This document shows, piece by piece, positions 11,232 through 20,037 of a DNA stretch of 64,000 nucleotides. Made by a program: the position numbers and the translations under genes. Origin of the DNA: Roseateles koreensis (GTDB lineage Bacteria > Pseudomonadota > Gammaproteobacteria > Burkholderiales > Burkholderiaceae_C); NCBI RefSeq assembly GCF_028595305.1, contig NZ_JAQQXS010000008.1:185107-249106 (forward strand). The letters are read 5' to 3'. The notes beneath the pieces are model-generated. The model had not been told where the DNA came from. It made no database searches and worked only from the letters and a program-made list of their open reading frames with translations. Positions within the stretch are counted from its first letter, which is position 1. The number at the start of each line of letters is the position of its first letter.

Positions 11232-11332
11232 GTGATGCCAAGCGTTATTCGTCGTTGCATCAACTATCGCCGCAAGGTCATCTCGACCTTTGGTTGACGC
11301 TCAAGCGAAGTCCGTACGGCGGCGTTACCGCG

Positions 11333-11581
11333 TCAGAGACTCAGCAACTTCTTGCCCGACGTGTGGCGCCAAGGAATGCGGTGAATGCCGCCTTCGATCA
11401 ACCGTGCGTGCTCCAACACTTGAGGCCACCACAGCACCCATTGAGTCGACTTGGCCCAGAACTTATGCGCTGCCCACTGAGAGTCCAGAACATACACCGT
11501 GTGCCTTGCTCTGCGGAGGGCCTCTCGCTCAGCGCCACGGCTCTTGGTGAACTTGTCGAGGCTGATGACATACCCCCGCAT
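11333..11581 (-). CDS. Small hypothetical protein, Trp-rich
   Basis: An 82-residue protein of no recognised family. It is basic and rich in Trp (five, including AAHKFWAKSTQWVLWWPQV) with no signal peptide or membrane helix. Its ATG at 11581 is preceded by GAGGGAAG at a spacing of about 12 bases, which favours a real gene. It faces away from gspG across a 147-base gap that contains two inverted repeats. Composition is AT-richer than its neighbours. Function unknown. Confidence 0.45.
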   Translation of the reverse strand: MRGYVISLDKFTKSRGAEREALRRARHTVYVLDSQWAAHKFWAKSTQWVLWWPQVLEHARLIEGGIHRIPWRHTSGKKLLSL

Positions 11582-11641
11582 CGTTCTGTCATCTTCCCTC
11601 GTTAGAGTGCTCTGTCGCTTGATTTTGTGACAGTCAAACAC

Positions 11642-11671
11642 CCATGGTGCTCTGAAAAGAGCATGCCATGG
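11642..11671. repeat. Inverted repeat upstream of gspG
   Basis: CCATGGTGCTCT (11642-11653) is followed after four bases by AGAGCATGCCATGG, its complement with a two-base bulge. It sits between the divergent 82-residue gene and gspG and could be a hairpin or a protein-binding site. Confidence 0.55.
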
Positions 11672-11682
11672 TTGATGAGTTG

Positions 11683-11696
11683 AGCCGGTACCGGCT
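11683..11696. promoter_or_regulatory. Perfect 14-bp palindrome, candidate operator for the gspG operon
   Basis: AGCCGGTACCGGCT reads identically on both strands and ends 32 bases before the gspG start. The position, at the head of a ten-gene operon and between divergent genes, suggests a dimeric regulator site. No regulator gene is adjacent, so this is inference. Confidence 0.4.
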
Positions 11697-11728
11697 GGCG
11701 TTGAGCTGCCAAGGATAGACAAAGCTTC

Positions 11729-12208
11729 ATGGACTCCAATCGTTCCTCGCGATACCCGCGTTTTTCGCGTTACTCGCATTTCTCGCTGATTTCCCAGCCA
11801 GCACCTGCCGCGCGAGGCTTCACCCTGCTTGAGTTGCTGGTGGTGATGGTCATCATTGGCTTGCTGGCCGGCTATGTGGGGCCGAAGTTCTTCAGCCAGA
11901 TTGGCAAGTCCGAGGTCAAGGCCGCGAAGGCGCAGATTGATGGCTTGCAGAAGTCGCTGGACCAATACCGGTTGGATGTGGGCCGTTACCCCACGACGGA
12001 GCAGGGCCTGGCCGCCTTGGTGAGCAAGCCAGCGGACGAGGTGCGTTGGGCGGGCCCTTACCTGAGCAAGGCCTTGCCGAAGGATCCTTGGCACAACGAC
12101 TATCAATACCGTTCGCCCGGCGAGCATGGCGACTATGACCTGCTGTCGTTCGGCCGTGACGGCCGCCCGGGCGGTGAGGGTGAAGACGCTGATTTGACCA
12201 GTTGGTGA
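11729..12208 (+). CDS. gspG: Type II secretion major pseudopilin GspG
   Basis: Major pseudopilin (159 residues) forming the periplasmic pseudopilus. The prepilin peptidase site is RG/FTLLELLVVM (~residue 30), with Glu at +5, followed by the hydrophobic spine. The C-terminal half has the GspG pattern DVGRYPTTEQGLAALV and KDPWHNDYQYRSPGEHGDYDLLSFGRDGRPGGE, where the Asp-rich loop binds calcium in known GspG. The leader is unusually long (about 29 residues, Arg/Ser-rich). First gene of an operon that runs to 21529; AAGGA lies 13 bases before the ATG. Confidence 0.95.
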   Translation: MDSNRSSRYPRFSRYSHFSLISQPAPAARGFTLLELLVVMVIIGLLAGYVGPKFFSQIGKSEVKAAKAQIDGLQKSLDQYRLDVGRYPTTEQGLAALVSKPADEVRWAGPYLSKALPKDPWHNDYQYRSPGEHGDYDLLSFGRDGRPGGEGEDADLTSW

Positions 12209-12236
12209 GCCGGGCTCTGAGCCAGTTTTTGATCAC

Positions 12237-13469
12237 ATGCCCAGCTACTTGATCCGCGTGTTTCACCCGGGCGCCGGGGTGACGACCCAGTGCGTTGAGG
12301 CGCCTGACCGCCATTCGTTGGCGGCGGTGCTGGGCGTGGCGCCTCAATATGTGTTGGACGTGCAGGAGCGGGGGACGGTATCGGCATCATCGTCATCTGC
12401 AGCGTCATTGGCGGGCGAGCGCAGGACAGTGCTGGGTCGTGGCAAGGCCTTTCCGCTGCAGCTCTTCAGCCAGGAATTGGCGGTGCTGCTGGATGCGGGA
12501 ATTGCCTTGCTGGAGGGCTTGAGCACCCTGCGCGAAAAAGAAGCCAATGCGTCGGTGCGCGAGGCTTTGAGTGGCGTGATCGAGCGGATTGAACAGGGCC
12601 AGCCGCTGTCGGCCGCCATGCGGGCGCAGCCGCAGGCCTTTGATGAATTGGTGTGTGCCATCGTGGCGGCCAATGAGCGCACCGGCCAGCTCAGTGCCGC
12701 CCTGGCCCAGCACGCCAAATACCTGGCCTGGGTGGAGGGCCTGCGCGCCCGCTTGATCGCCGCCTGCGTCTACCCGGTGATGCTGCTCAGCGTGGGCGGC
12801 GCGGTGATCATGTTTTTGCTGCTCTTTGTGCTGCCGCGTTTCGCCGGCATTTTGGACGGCTTGGGCGGCGATCTGCCCTGGGCGTCGCTCGTGTTGATTC
12901 GGTTTGGCACCACGGCGGGTGCGCACCCCGGTGTCGTGCTGGGCGGGATGGGTTTGATCTTGTTCGCGGGCGTTGCCATCTGGCGGCACCCGGCGGTGCG
13001 GGAGCGTGTGCAGGCCGCCTTGTGGACCCTGCCCGGCCTGGGGCCGCGCCTGCGGGTGCTGGCACTGGCCCGCCTCTACCGCAGCCTGGCCATGTTGCTG
13101 GCCTCCGGCGTGCCGGTGCTGGCCAGCTTGCGCATCGTGCACGACGTGGTGGCTGCCCCCTGGCGTCCGGCCGTGGCGGCGGCGGCAGCACAGGTTGAAA
13201 ACGGTGAGCGTTTGTCAGAGGCGCTGGATGCCCAAGATCTCGCCACCCCGGTCGCGCGGCGCATGGTGCGCGTGGGCGAACGCAGCGGCGAGGTAGCAGC
13301 CATGCTGGAGCGGGCTGCGGCCTTTCACGACGAAGAGGCCGCACGTTTGACTGAACTGTTGACGCGTGCGATCAACCCCGCCCTCATGCTGATCATGGGC
13401 GTGTTGATCGGCGGCATCGTGGTGCTCATGTACTTGCCGATATTTCAGCTGGTGGAGCAGGTGCAATGA
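12237..13469 (+). CDS. gspF: Type II secretion / type IV pilus inner-membrane protein GspF
   Basis: Polytopic platform protein of 410 residues. It has two GspF domains: the first around residues 75-200 (FSQELAVLLDAGIALLEGL) and the second around 275-400 (LYRSLAMLLASGVPVLASL). Hydrophobic segments at ~175-205, ~225-245 and near the C-terminus (PALMLIMGVLIGGIVVLMYLP) complete it. It couples the GspE ATPase to pseudopilus assembly. The stop overlaps the gspE start by four bases (ATGA), implying translational coupling. Confidence 0.95.
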   Translation: MPSYLIRVFHPGAGVTTQCVEAPDRHSLAAVLGVAPQYVLDVQERGTVSASSSSAASLAGERRTVLGRGKAFPLQLFSQELAVLLDAGIALLEGLSTLREKEANASVREALSGVIERIEQGQPLSAAMRAQPQAFDELVCAIVAANERTGQLSAALAQHAKYLAWVEGLRARLIAACVYPVMLLSVGGAVIMFLLLFVLPRFAGILDGLGGDLPWASLVLIRFGTTAGAHPGVVLGGMGLILFAGVAIWRHPAVRERVQAALWTLPGLGPRLRVLALARLYRSLAMLLASGVPVLASLRIVHDVVAAPWRPAVAAAAAQVENGERLSEALDAQDLATPVARRMVRVGERSGEVAAMLERAAAFHDEEAARLTELLTRAINPALMLIMGVLIGGIVVLMYLPIFQLVEQVQ

Positions 13470-15019
13470 GCGATCTGCAACTCAGCGACAAGGTGTCTCT
13501 GCACGATTGGCTACCGGCCGAACAAGGCCCTTGGCATCTCGATTTTGAAGCGTGGCCGCAAGCCCAGGCCCAGCGCTGGCGTGCCGTACTGGCTGTGGGT
13601 GCGCAGGGGCGCCAGATGTTGCTGGGCGAGCGCGATGGCGATGCCATGCTGCTGCAAAGTGTGGAGGCGCGGCTGCAGCGCCCGGTGCGTTGGCTGCGCT
13701 GTGACAGCGCGGCCATCACCCACTGGCTGGGCGCGGGCGAGGCGGATTTTCGCGCGTTGTCTGACGTTGAAGAATCGGTGCTCGACGGCGATGTCAGTGC
13801 CCAAGGTGCGGCGCAAGAGTTGTCCGCCTTGATGATGTCCGAGCAGGCCAGCCCGGTGGTGCGCCTGCTCAACGCGATTCTCTACGACGCCTTGCAAGAC
13901 GGCGCCAGTGATGTGCACATCGAATGCACCTTGCGCGGCGCCAGCGTGCGCTTTCGGGTGGACGGCGTGATGTCGATGGTGCGCACTGTTGAAGGTGCCT
14001 CGGTGGCCGAGCAACTGGTGTCGCGCCTCAAGGTGATGGCGGAGCTGGACATCGGCGAGCGCCGCCTGCCGCAGGACGGCCGCTTCAAGCTCAAGGTGCA
14101 GGGCCGGGAGGTGGACTTTCGCCTCTCCATCATGCCCAGCGTGTTTGGTGAAGACGCGGTGGTGCGGGTGCTTGACCGTGCGCGCATCGAGCAAGCCGGT
14201 GGCTCGCTCACGCTGGATGCCCTGGGTTTTCAGCCCGATGAACGCGCCGCCATACGCGCCCAGGCCCGCCAGCCGCACGGCATGCTGCTGGTGACCGGGC
14301 CCACGGGCAGCGGCAAGACCACCACGCTCTACGCAACGTTGGCGGAGATTCACACCGGCACCGACAAGATCATCACCATTGAAGACCCGGTTGAATACCA
14401 GCTCGCCGGCGTGGTGCAAATCCCGGTCAATGAGAAGAAAGGGCTGACCTTCTCGCGCGGGCTGCGCTCCATCCTGCGCCACGACCCCGACCGTGTGATG
14501 GTGGGTGAAATTCGTGACGCTGAAACCGCGCAGATCGCTGTGCAGGCCGCGCTGACCGGGCACTTGGTGTTCTCGACCGTGCACGCCAACAACGCCTTTG
14601 ACGTGATTGGCCGCTTCATGCACATGGGCCTGGATCTCTACAACGTGGTGTCCGCGCTCAATGCGGTGCTGGCGCAGCGATTGGTGCGTCTCACCTGCAA
14701 GCACTGCGCGCGGCCCCATCAACCAGACGCCGCCGTGTTGGCGCGTTATGGGCTGCGCGAAGGCGAACATTCCTACCTGCTGGGCGAGGGTTGCGGCCAT
14801 TGCCGGGGCACCGGTTACAGAGGCCGCCGTGCGGTCGCCGAGTTGCTACGGCTGGACGATGGCTTGCGCGATTTGATCGCCGCCCGCTCCCCCATGTCGC
14901 AAATCAAGGAGGCGGCCCGCGCACGCGGCATGAAACCCCTGCGGGAGATGACTTTGCAGTCAGTCTGCCGCGGCGAAACCACCTTCGAGGAGCTGGAACG
15001 TGTCACCCTCGATGAATAG
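13466..15019 (+). CDS. gspE: Type II secretion / type IV pilus assembly ATPase GspE
   Basis: Cytoplasmic hexameric ATPase (517 residues) powering pseudopilus extension. Walker A is GPTGSGKTTTLYATL (~residue 275), the Asp box is IITIEDPVEYQ, Walker B is RVMVGEIRDAETAQI (~345), and the His box includes VFSTVHANNAFD. The zinc-binding tetracysteine motif CKHC...CGHC (~412-445) is complete. An N-terminal domain (~1-130) would contact the PilN-like partner. The next gene starts inside its 3' end. Confidence 0.96.
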   Translation: MSDLQLSDKVSLHDWLPAEQGPWHLDFEAWPQAQAQRWRAVLAVGAQGRQMLLGERDGDAMLLQSVEARLQRPVRWLRCDSAAITHWLGAGEADFRALSDVEESVLDGDVSAQGAAQELSALMMSEQASPVVRLLNAILYDALQDGASDVHIECTLRGASVRFRVDGVMSMVRTVEGASVAEQLVSRLKVMAELDIGERRLPQDGRFKLKVQGREVDFRLSIMPSVFGEDAVVRVLDRARIEQAGGSLTLDALGFQPDERAAIRAQARQPHGMLLVTGPTGSGKTTTLYATLAEIHTGTDKIITIEDPVEYQLAGVVQIPVNEKKGLTFSRGLRSILRHDPDRVMVGEIRDAETAQIAVQAALTGHLVFSTVHANNAFDVIGRFMHMGLDLYNVVSALNAVLAQRLVRLTCKHCARPHQPDAAVLARYGLREGEHSYLLGEGCGHCRGTGYRGRRAVAELLRLDDGLRDLIAARSPMSQIKEAARARGMKPLREMTLQSVCRGETTFEELERVTLDE

Positions 15020-16532
15020 AAGCACCAGCATTAGCACGAGCCCCGTCGCTCCCGAAGGCCGCCCGGCGCTGGCGCGATGGGCCCCGCTGCGGCGTTGGCA
15101 CCGCCGCCTGTTGGCTCGGCTGCAACGCCACGCCCAACCCCTTTTTCTTACCGTCGATGGGCTGAATGGCCTGGACGGGCAGGTGCCCAGCCGCCCGCAG
15201 GACTGGGCGCATATTCAGCCCGGGCATCAAACTCAGCGCTTGGCCGGTCCAGCGGTGCAATTGCTCATCTCGGCACAGCTGCTGCATGAGTTGGTGTGTG
15301 AGCCCGGCCTGCCCTTGGCGGATGAAGCCAGCCTGCAGGCCTATGGCCGTCAGCAATTTGCCCACTATTTTGGTGCCGCCGCCAAGCATTGGCCCTTGGC
15401 CACCTGGCGGCTGGAGGCTTTGGGTGAGGGCGCCCTTGAACAGTGCGGCTTGAGCGCGCTGCAAGGGGTGGATTGGCCCGCCTTGCGTCAATATTTCGAC
15501 ACGCACGACATGCACCTGCGTGCGGCACAGCCGGCATGGGCGGCCGTGCTGCGGCATCTGTGGGGGGCCGAGCCTGAGTGGGCTCGTGCGCCGCATGCTG
15601 CGCTGGCCTGGGTTGAGGGTCATGTCTTGACATGGTTGCAGCTGCGCGAGGGCCGGCTGCTGGCGCTGCGTCAGTTGCGGTTGCGCAGCGCCACGCTCGC
15701 CGCTCTGCATGAAACGGTGGCAGAACTTTGCCAACGCGACGACACGCCGCAGTCTGTGCGGATTTTGGGTTATGGCTTGAATGCTGAAGACACGGCTGCG
15801 GCCTCTGACGTGCTGCATCCCCTGCCTCACAACTTACGCCTGCTGGCCGATCTGAGTGGCACGGCGCCCCTGCCGCAGTGGTTTGCGCCCTTGTCGCGGG
15901 TTGAAATGCAAGTGTTGCCTGCGCCAGATTTTCTCGGGCCGCGTCGGCATCACGCGGCGTTGGCCTGGGGCTTGGCGATCACCGCCAGCCTGGTGTTGGG
16001 CGTGTCCTCATGGGGGCTGTGGCAAAGCCATCAAGACCAAACTTTGGCGGCGGAACAGGTCCAGGCTTTGTCCGCTGAACTTGCGCATTTGCGTGCGGCT
16101 CAAGTGGGCCCATCGGCCCAGCCCTCTCGGCCAATATCTTCGCAATCGGCTGCCACTGCAGCGCAAACCTGGCGTGCGGCGATGGAAGTGCAGCAGCTGC
16201 TCCAACAACCCTGGGAGGCTTTGCTGAGCAATGTGGAGCAAGCCGGCTTGATGACCCCCCCTCCCGCCGCAATCAATTGGCTGGCCCTTGATTACACGGC
16301 GGCACGCGGCGATTTGCGGCTGGAAGGGCTGGCGCCCGACAAGTTGCTACCTCTGCAGATGACCGACCGGCTGAATGCTGCGCCAGGTTGGCATGCGGTG
16401 ATGCTCAGTCGCTTTCAAACGGCCGAGCAAGGCTTGAGCGGCCAGCGCTTCGAGATCACCGCGAAAGTGCAGGCCCAGAGGCTGCAGCGCACAGGGTTTG
16501 CCGCCGACAGTAGTGGGGGCGCCAAGCCATGA
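15000..16532 (+). CDS. PilN/GspL-like assembly protein
   Basis: A 510-residue protein. The N-terminal ~300 residues are soluble. One membrane helix follows (ALAWGLAITASLVLGVSSWGLW, ~residues 320-341), then a coiled-coil-prone stretch (LAAEQVQALSAELAHLRAA) and a periplasmic tail. This bitopic layout with position in the operon matches PilN/MshI/GspL proteins, which bridge the ATPase to periplasmic partners; sequence identity to named families is weak by eye. I take GTG at 15000, because GAGGAG precedes it by seven bases, over ATG at 15012. It overlaps gspE by 20 bases. Confidence 0.7.
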   Translation: MSPSMNRSTSISTSPVAPEGRPALARWAPLRRWHRRLLARLQRHAQPLFLTVDGLNGLDGQVPSRPQDWAHIQPGHQTQRLAGPAVQLLISAQLLHELVCEPGLPLADEASLQAYGRQQFAHYFGAAAKHWPLATWRLEALGEGALEQCGLSALQGVDWPALRQYFDTHDMHLRAAQPAWAAVLRHLWGAEPEWARAPHAALAWVEGHVLTWLQLREGRLLALRQLRLRSATLAALHETVAELCQRDDTPQSVRILGYGLNAEDTAAASDVLHPLPHNLRLLADLSGTAPLPQWFAPLSRVEMQVLPAPDFLGPRRHHAALAWGLAITASLVLGVSSWGLWQSHQDQTLAAEQVQALSAELAHLRAAQVGPSAQPSRPISSQSAATAAQTWRAAMEVQQLLQQPWEALLSNVEQAGLMTPPPAAINWLALDYTAARGDLRLEGLAPDKLLPLQMTDRLNAAPGWHAVMLSRFQTAEQGLSGQRFEITAKVQAQRLQRTGFAADSSGGAKP

Positions 16533-17107
16533 TGGGCTGGGCACAACATCGGCGTGTGGCCTCGTTCATTCGCCAAGTGCGCTCATTGGGTTGGGTGGGG
16601 GCCGTGGCGCTTGGCGGCCTGATCTTGGCGCTGGCGGTGGGCCTTATCGCGCAGCATTGGGACCGTCAGACGGCGCAGCTTCAGGCCGAGGCCGATACGT
16701 TTCGCATGCAAATCAGGCATCAACGTGCAGCGCGGTTGGCGCCTGCGCCGGCCAGTGCCGCACCCGCCACCGCGGCGCAATGGCGAGCCGCCTTGCCAGC
16801 GGCAGATCAGCGGCAACAGCGCCTGGCTGATTTGTTGGAAATCGGCCTGCGCCTGGGCTTGTTGAGCCAGCGCACGGAACATCGGCTGACGGTGGACACC
16901 GCAGCGGGCCTGGAGCGCCTGCGCGTCACCATGCCGGTTGCCGGTGGCTACGCGCAAGTGCGGCAATACATTGCGGCCGCCTTGCAGCACGACCCTGCGC
17001 TGAGCCTGGACGGGCTCAAATTGCGTCGCCCCACGCCCCTGGCGCCTGAAGTCGAGGCGGAGTTGCAGTGGTCTTTGCATGCCCGCTCAGACGGGAGCCC
17101 ACCATGA
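16529..17107 (+). CDS. PilO/GspM-like assembly protein
   Basis: A 192-residue bitopic inner-membrane protein with one N-terminal helix (LGWVGAVALGGLILALAVGLIA, ~residues 20-41). A coiled-coil-like segment rich in Gln/Ala follows, then a ferredoxin-like periplasmic part (LERLRVTMPVAGGYAQVRQYI). PilO/MshJ proteins dimerise with PilN-type proteins to form the alignment complex (family knowledge). It is joined to both neighbours by ATGA overlaps. Confidence 0.75.
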   Translation: MMGWAQHRRVASFIRQVRSLGWVGAVALGGLILALAVGLIAQHWDRQTAQLQAEADTFRMQIRHQRAARLAPAPASAAPATAAQWRAALPAADQRQQRLADLLEIGLRLGLLSQRTEHRLTVDTAAGLERLRVTMPVAGGYAQVRQYIAAALQHDPALSLDGLKLRRPTPLAPEVEAELQWSLHARSDGSPP

Positions 17108-17733
17108 GTCAAAAGACCGATCAATTTCGTCGTTATGGTCTGATCGCCGCGTTGTTGCTGACGCTGGGCGCCACCTGGTGGGCCGCCGGCAGCGATGATG
17201 AACCGGCGGTGGACAAGGTGCAAGCTAGCGCGGGAGCCCGGCGTGCTCAGGAAGCAAGGCCTGGCACGGCGCGGGCGCCGGCGCAGCGCACCCCTGCTGT
17301 GTCCCTGGCATTCACCGCCCCTGATACGCAAGAGGCAGGCGTGGGTCGCCCCCAGGGCGATGCGCCGCCCCAGGCGCCCTTCGACTGGACCCCCGTGCAG
17401 CGCGAGCCTTGGGCAGACGCCCGCGAGGCGCAGTTTGCTGCTTGGTCTCCGCCGCCGCCGCCCGCACCGCCGGTGGTCGCCAAAGGGCCGCCGCCCCCGC
17501 CGCCGCCGCCGGTGGCTCCGCCCTTTCCCTACCAGGTGATGGGCAGGTTGGTTGACGGTGTGGAGGCGCAGGTATTTTTGGTCAGCGCAAACCGCAGCAT
17601 CGCCGTCAAGGTGGGGGATGTTGTGGACGCCCAGTGGCGCGTTGAAAACATCTCCGAACAGGGCGCACTCAAGCTCCTCTGGCTGCCCGGCCGGCTCACA
17701 CAAACCATGGCCCTGCGTGCTTCTTCCCCATGA
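17104..17733 (+). CDS. PilP/MshK-like protein with proline runs
   Basis: A 209-residue protein with an N-terminal membrane anchor (YGLIAALLLTLGATWWAAG) and a long disordered linker with runs of five and eight prolines (~125-150). A small C-terminal domain follows (FPYQVMGRLVDGVEAQVFLVS...VKVGDVVDAQWRVENI), resembling the PilP/GspC homology region that binds the secretin. The proline runs are encoded by long CCG/CCC tracts (17450-17525) prone to slippage. The ATG at 17104 overlaps the previous stop. It probably links the inner-membrane platform to the secretin encoded next. Confidence 0.7.
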   Translation: MSQKTDQFRRYGLIAALLLTLGATWWAAGSDDEPAVDKVQASAGARRAQEARPGTARAPAQRTPAVSLAFTAPDTQEAGVGRPQGDAPPQAPFDWTPVQREPWADAREAQFAAWSPPPPPAPPVVAKGPPPPPPPPVAPPFPYQVMGRLVDGVEAQVFLVSANRSIAVKVGDVVDAQWRVENISEQGALKLLWLPGRLTQTMALRASSP

Positions 17734-19991
17734 ACAAGACCGAAATGCTTTCAAGCACGAATCGCCCGCGCTCTGGCTGGATGTTCACCCCGCTGTGCGT
17801 GGCTGTGATCGCCACCTTGGCCGGTTGCGCCAACCCGGCCATTCGCCAAGCGGAAGTGCTGAGCCACGACAACCAGATGCCGCAAGCCTACAGTTTGTTG
17901 ACTGAGGCCTTGCGCCAGTCCCCCGACGACCATGCGCTGCGCGCCGCTCAACTGCGTACGCAGCAGCAACTGGTATCGCGCTTGTCAATGCAGGTGGAGG
18001 GTTATCGCGCCAGCGGCCGTTGGGACGAAATGCGTGAATCGCTGCAGCAGTTGCGCGACATTGATCCGCGCCAGCCCCGCCTGCCTTACTTCGACGCGGA
18101 GCTGGCACGCGGGCCGCGCCAAGATGCCCAATTGAGCGCCGCACGGGCGGCCTTGCGCGAGGGCAAGCTGGAGCGGGCCGAGGCCATCGCCCGTGAGATT
18201 CTGGCTGAATCGCCGGGGCAGAGCGGCGCACGCTTGTTGCTCAGCCAGGTGGCGCAGGCGCGCCCTCTGGAGTCAACGTCCCAGGAAATGGGGTCCGCGT
18301 TTCAGAAGCCCGTGACGCTGGAGTTTCGCGATGCGCCGCTGCGCCAGGTGTTCGAGGCGCTGGCACGCAGCAGCAACATCAATTTTGTTTTCGACAAAGA
18401 CGTGCGCGGCGACACCAAGATCACCGTCTTCTTGCGCAATGTGTCGCTGGATGAAGCCATGCGCGTGGTCTTGAGCACGCAGGGCCTGGATCGCAAGCTG
18501 CTCAACGAGAGCTCGGTGCTGATCTTTCCCAACACCGCCAACAAGCAGCGCGAACACCAGGAGCTGATCACCCGCACCTTGTATTTGACGAACGCCGACG
18601 TCAAGCAGGTGCAGGCCATGCTGCGCACTATCGCCAAGGTGCGTGACATCCACATCGACGAACGCCTCAACCTGATGGTCGTGCGCGACACCCCGGAGGT
18701 GATGCGTCTGGTGGAAAAGCTGATTGCCTCCGTCGATCTGCCTGAGCCCGAAGTGATGCTGGAGCTGGAGGTGATGGAGCTGAGCACCGACCGGGCGGAT
18801 GCCCTCGGGCTCAAGTTGCCGGACACGGTGCAATACGGCTTGACTGGCGTGACCGGGCAGGTGGATTTGGGGCAGCGCGGCAATTTCACCGCCTCGGTGG
18901 CCAACCCTGCCGTGGTGGCGACGCTGCGCGGGTCGACTGGCGATGTGAACATTTTGGCCAACCCGAAGATCCGCGTACGCAACCATGAAAAGGCCAAGGT
19001 GCACATCGGCGAAAAGCTGCCTGTTTTCACCACCACGGCGTCGGTCAATGTGGGCGTGGCGGCCTCGGTGTCTTACCTCGACGTGGGCTTGAAGCTGGAC
19101 GTCGAGCCCACCATTCAGCTGGACAACGACGTCAGCATCAAGGTGGGCCTGGAGGTCAGCAACCTGATCAGCGAGGTGAGCGGTCCGTCGGGCTCGACGG
19201 CCTACCGCATCGGCACCCGCGTCACCTCCACAACCTTGCGCCTGAATGATGGTGAAACGCAGGTGCTGGCCGGTTTGATCAACGATGAAGACCGGCGCAC
19301 CGCCACGGGTGTTCCTGGTTTATCCACGCTACCGGTGGTGGGGCGCCTGTTCGGCGTCACGCAGGACAACCGCACCAAGACGGAGATCGTGCTCTTGATC
19401 ACGCCCCGCATCGTGCGCAATCTGGCCCTGCCTGACGCCAGCACCACCCGCTTGGCCGGCGGCACCGATGCTTCGCCGGGCGCCTTCAGCAGCTTGTTGC
19501 GAGCCAATGCCAAGGCTGGCGTCGGCCCAGTGGGGGGAGGCGGCGGGGCCGGCTGGATGGCGCCACGTGGGCCGGAGGCGGCACCCAGCCCGCCAACGCC
19601 GGGCGCAGCGGGTTCGCCCCCTGCGCTGCCCGCCGCCATGCAAGCCCCGGCCAGCGAAGCCGTTCTGCACATGGATATCACGCCGCAGATTGCTGCGGGC
19701 GGCACCGTGGCGGTCACCTTGCGCAACGACAGCGGCAGCACGGTGCATGCCACCGTCGAGTACGACGCGACCCGATTGGCTCCCACCCAGGCCGGCGAGC
19801 CTGCAGGGCGTGCGCCAGTCGAGCTGGCACCCCATGGCGAGCGCGTGGTGATTCTGCGGGCGCTGCCGGCGGCCAACGGTCAAGTGCTCAGTATCAACGT
19901 GAGCGGCGCGCAGGGCAGCGGGCCCAACGGTGAGAGCGTGCCGGTGCGATTGGACGGCAGCGGCTTGCTGACCGTCGAAGCGGCGCCGTGA
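17730..19991 (+). CDS. gspD: Secretin (GspD/MshL-like) with C-terminal cohesin-like domain
   Basis: Outer-membrane secretin of 753 residues. It starts with a lipoprotein signal (IATLAGC, ~residue 33). A TPR-like helical region follows (~40-180). The STN/N0 domain is FQKPVTLEFRDAPLRQVFEAL (~190-250), followed by an N1 domain (~280-340). The secretin core (~350-575) shows VLAGLINDEDRR, VPGLSTLPVVGRLF and TEIVLLITPRIV. After a Gly/Pro-rich linker, residues ~650-750 (MDITPQIAAGGTVAVTLRND) look like a cohesin-type beta-sandwich. A TPR plus secretin plus cohesin-like layout is not that of classical GspD. ATGA overlap with the PilP-like gene. Confidence 0.88.
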   Translation: MNKTEMLSSTNRPRSGWMFTPLCVAVIATLAGCANPAIRQAEVLSHDNQMPQAYSLLTEALRQSPDDHALRAAQLRTQQQLVSRLSMQVEGYRASGRWDEMRESLQQLRDIDPRQPRLPYFDAELARGPRQDAQLSAARAALREGKLERAEAIAREILAESPGQSGARLLLSQVAQARPLESTSQEMGSAFQKPVTLEFRDAPLRQVFEALARSSNINFVFDKDVRGDTKITVFLRNVSLDEAMRVVLSTQGLDRKLLNESSVLIFPNTANKQREHQELITRTLYLTNADVKQVQAMLRTIAKVRDIHIDERLNLMVVRDTPEVMRLVEKLIASVDLPEPEVMLELEVMELSTDRADALGLKLPDTVQYGLTGVTGQVDLGQRGNFTASVANPAVVATLRGSTGDVNILANPKIRVRNHEKAKVHIGEKLPVFTTTASVNVGVAASVSYLDVGLKLDVEPTIQLDNDVSIKVGLEVSNLISEVSGPSGSTAYRIGTRVTSTTLRLNDGETQVLAGLINDEDRRTATGVPGLSTLPVVGRLFGVTQDNRTKTEIVLLITPRIVRNLALPDASTTRLAGGTDASPGAFSSLLRANAKAGVGPVGGGGGAGWMAPRGPEAAPSPPTPGAAGSPPALPAAMQAPASEAVLHMDITPQIAAGGTVAVTLRNDSGSTVHATVEYDATRLAPTQAGEPAGRAPVELAPHGERVVILRALPAANGQVLSINVSGAQGSGPNGESVPVRLDGSGLLTVEAAP

Positions 19992-20037
19992 TCCGCGCCG
20001 TGGCGGCCATTTGGAGTGGTCAGGCGTGCTGAACTTC

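Noticed and set aside
10894..11235. Plus-strand frame over the small membrane-protein gene
   Set aside because: Its translation lacks structure and has no ribosome site, while the minus-strand frame has a plausible membrane helix.
13511..14800. Open frame antisense to gspE
   Set aside because: The plus strand encodes every GspE motif; the antisense translation is His/Gln-rich and motif-free.
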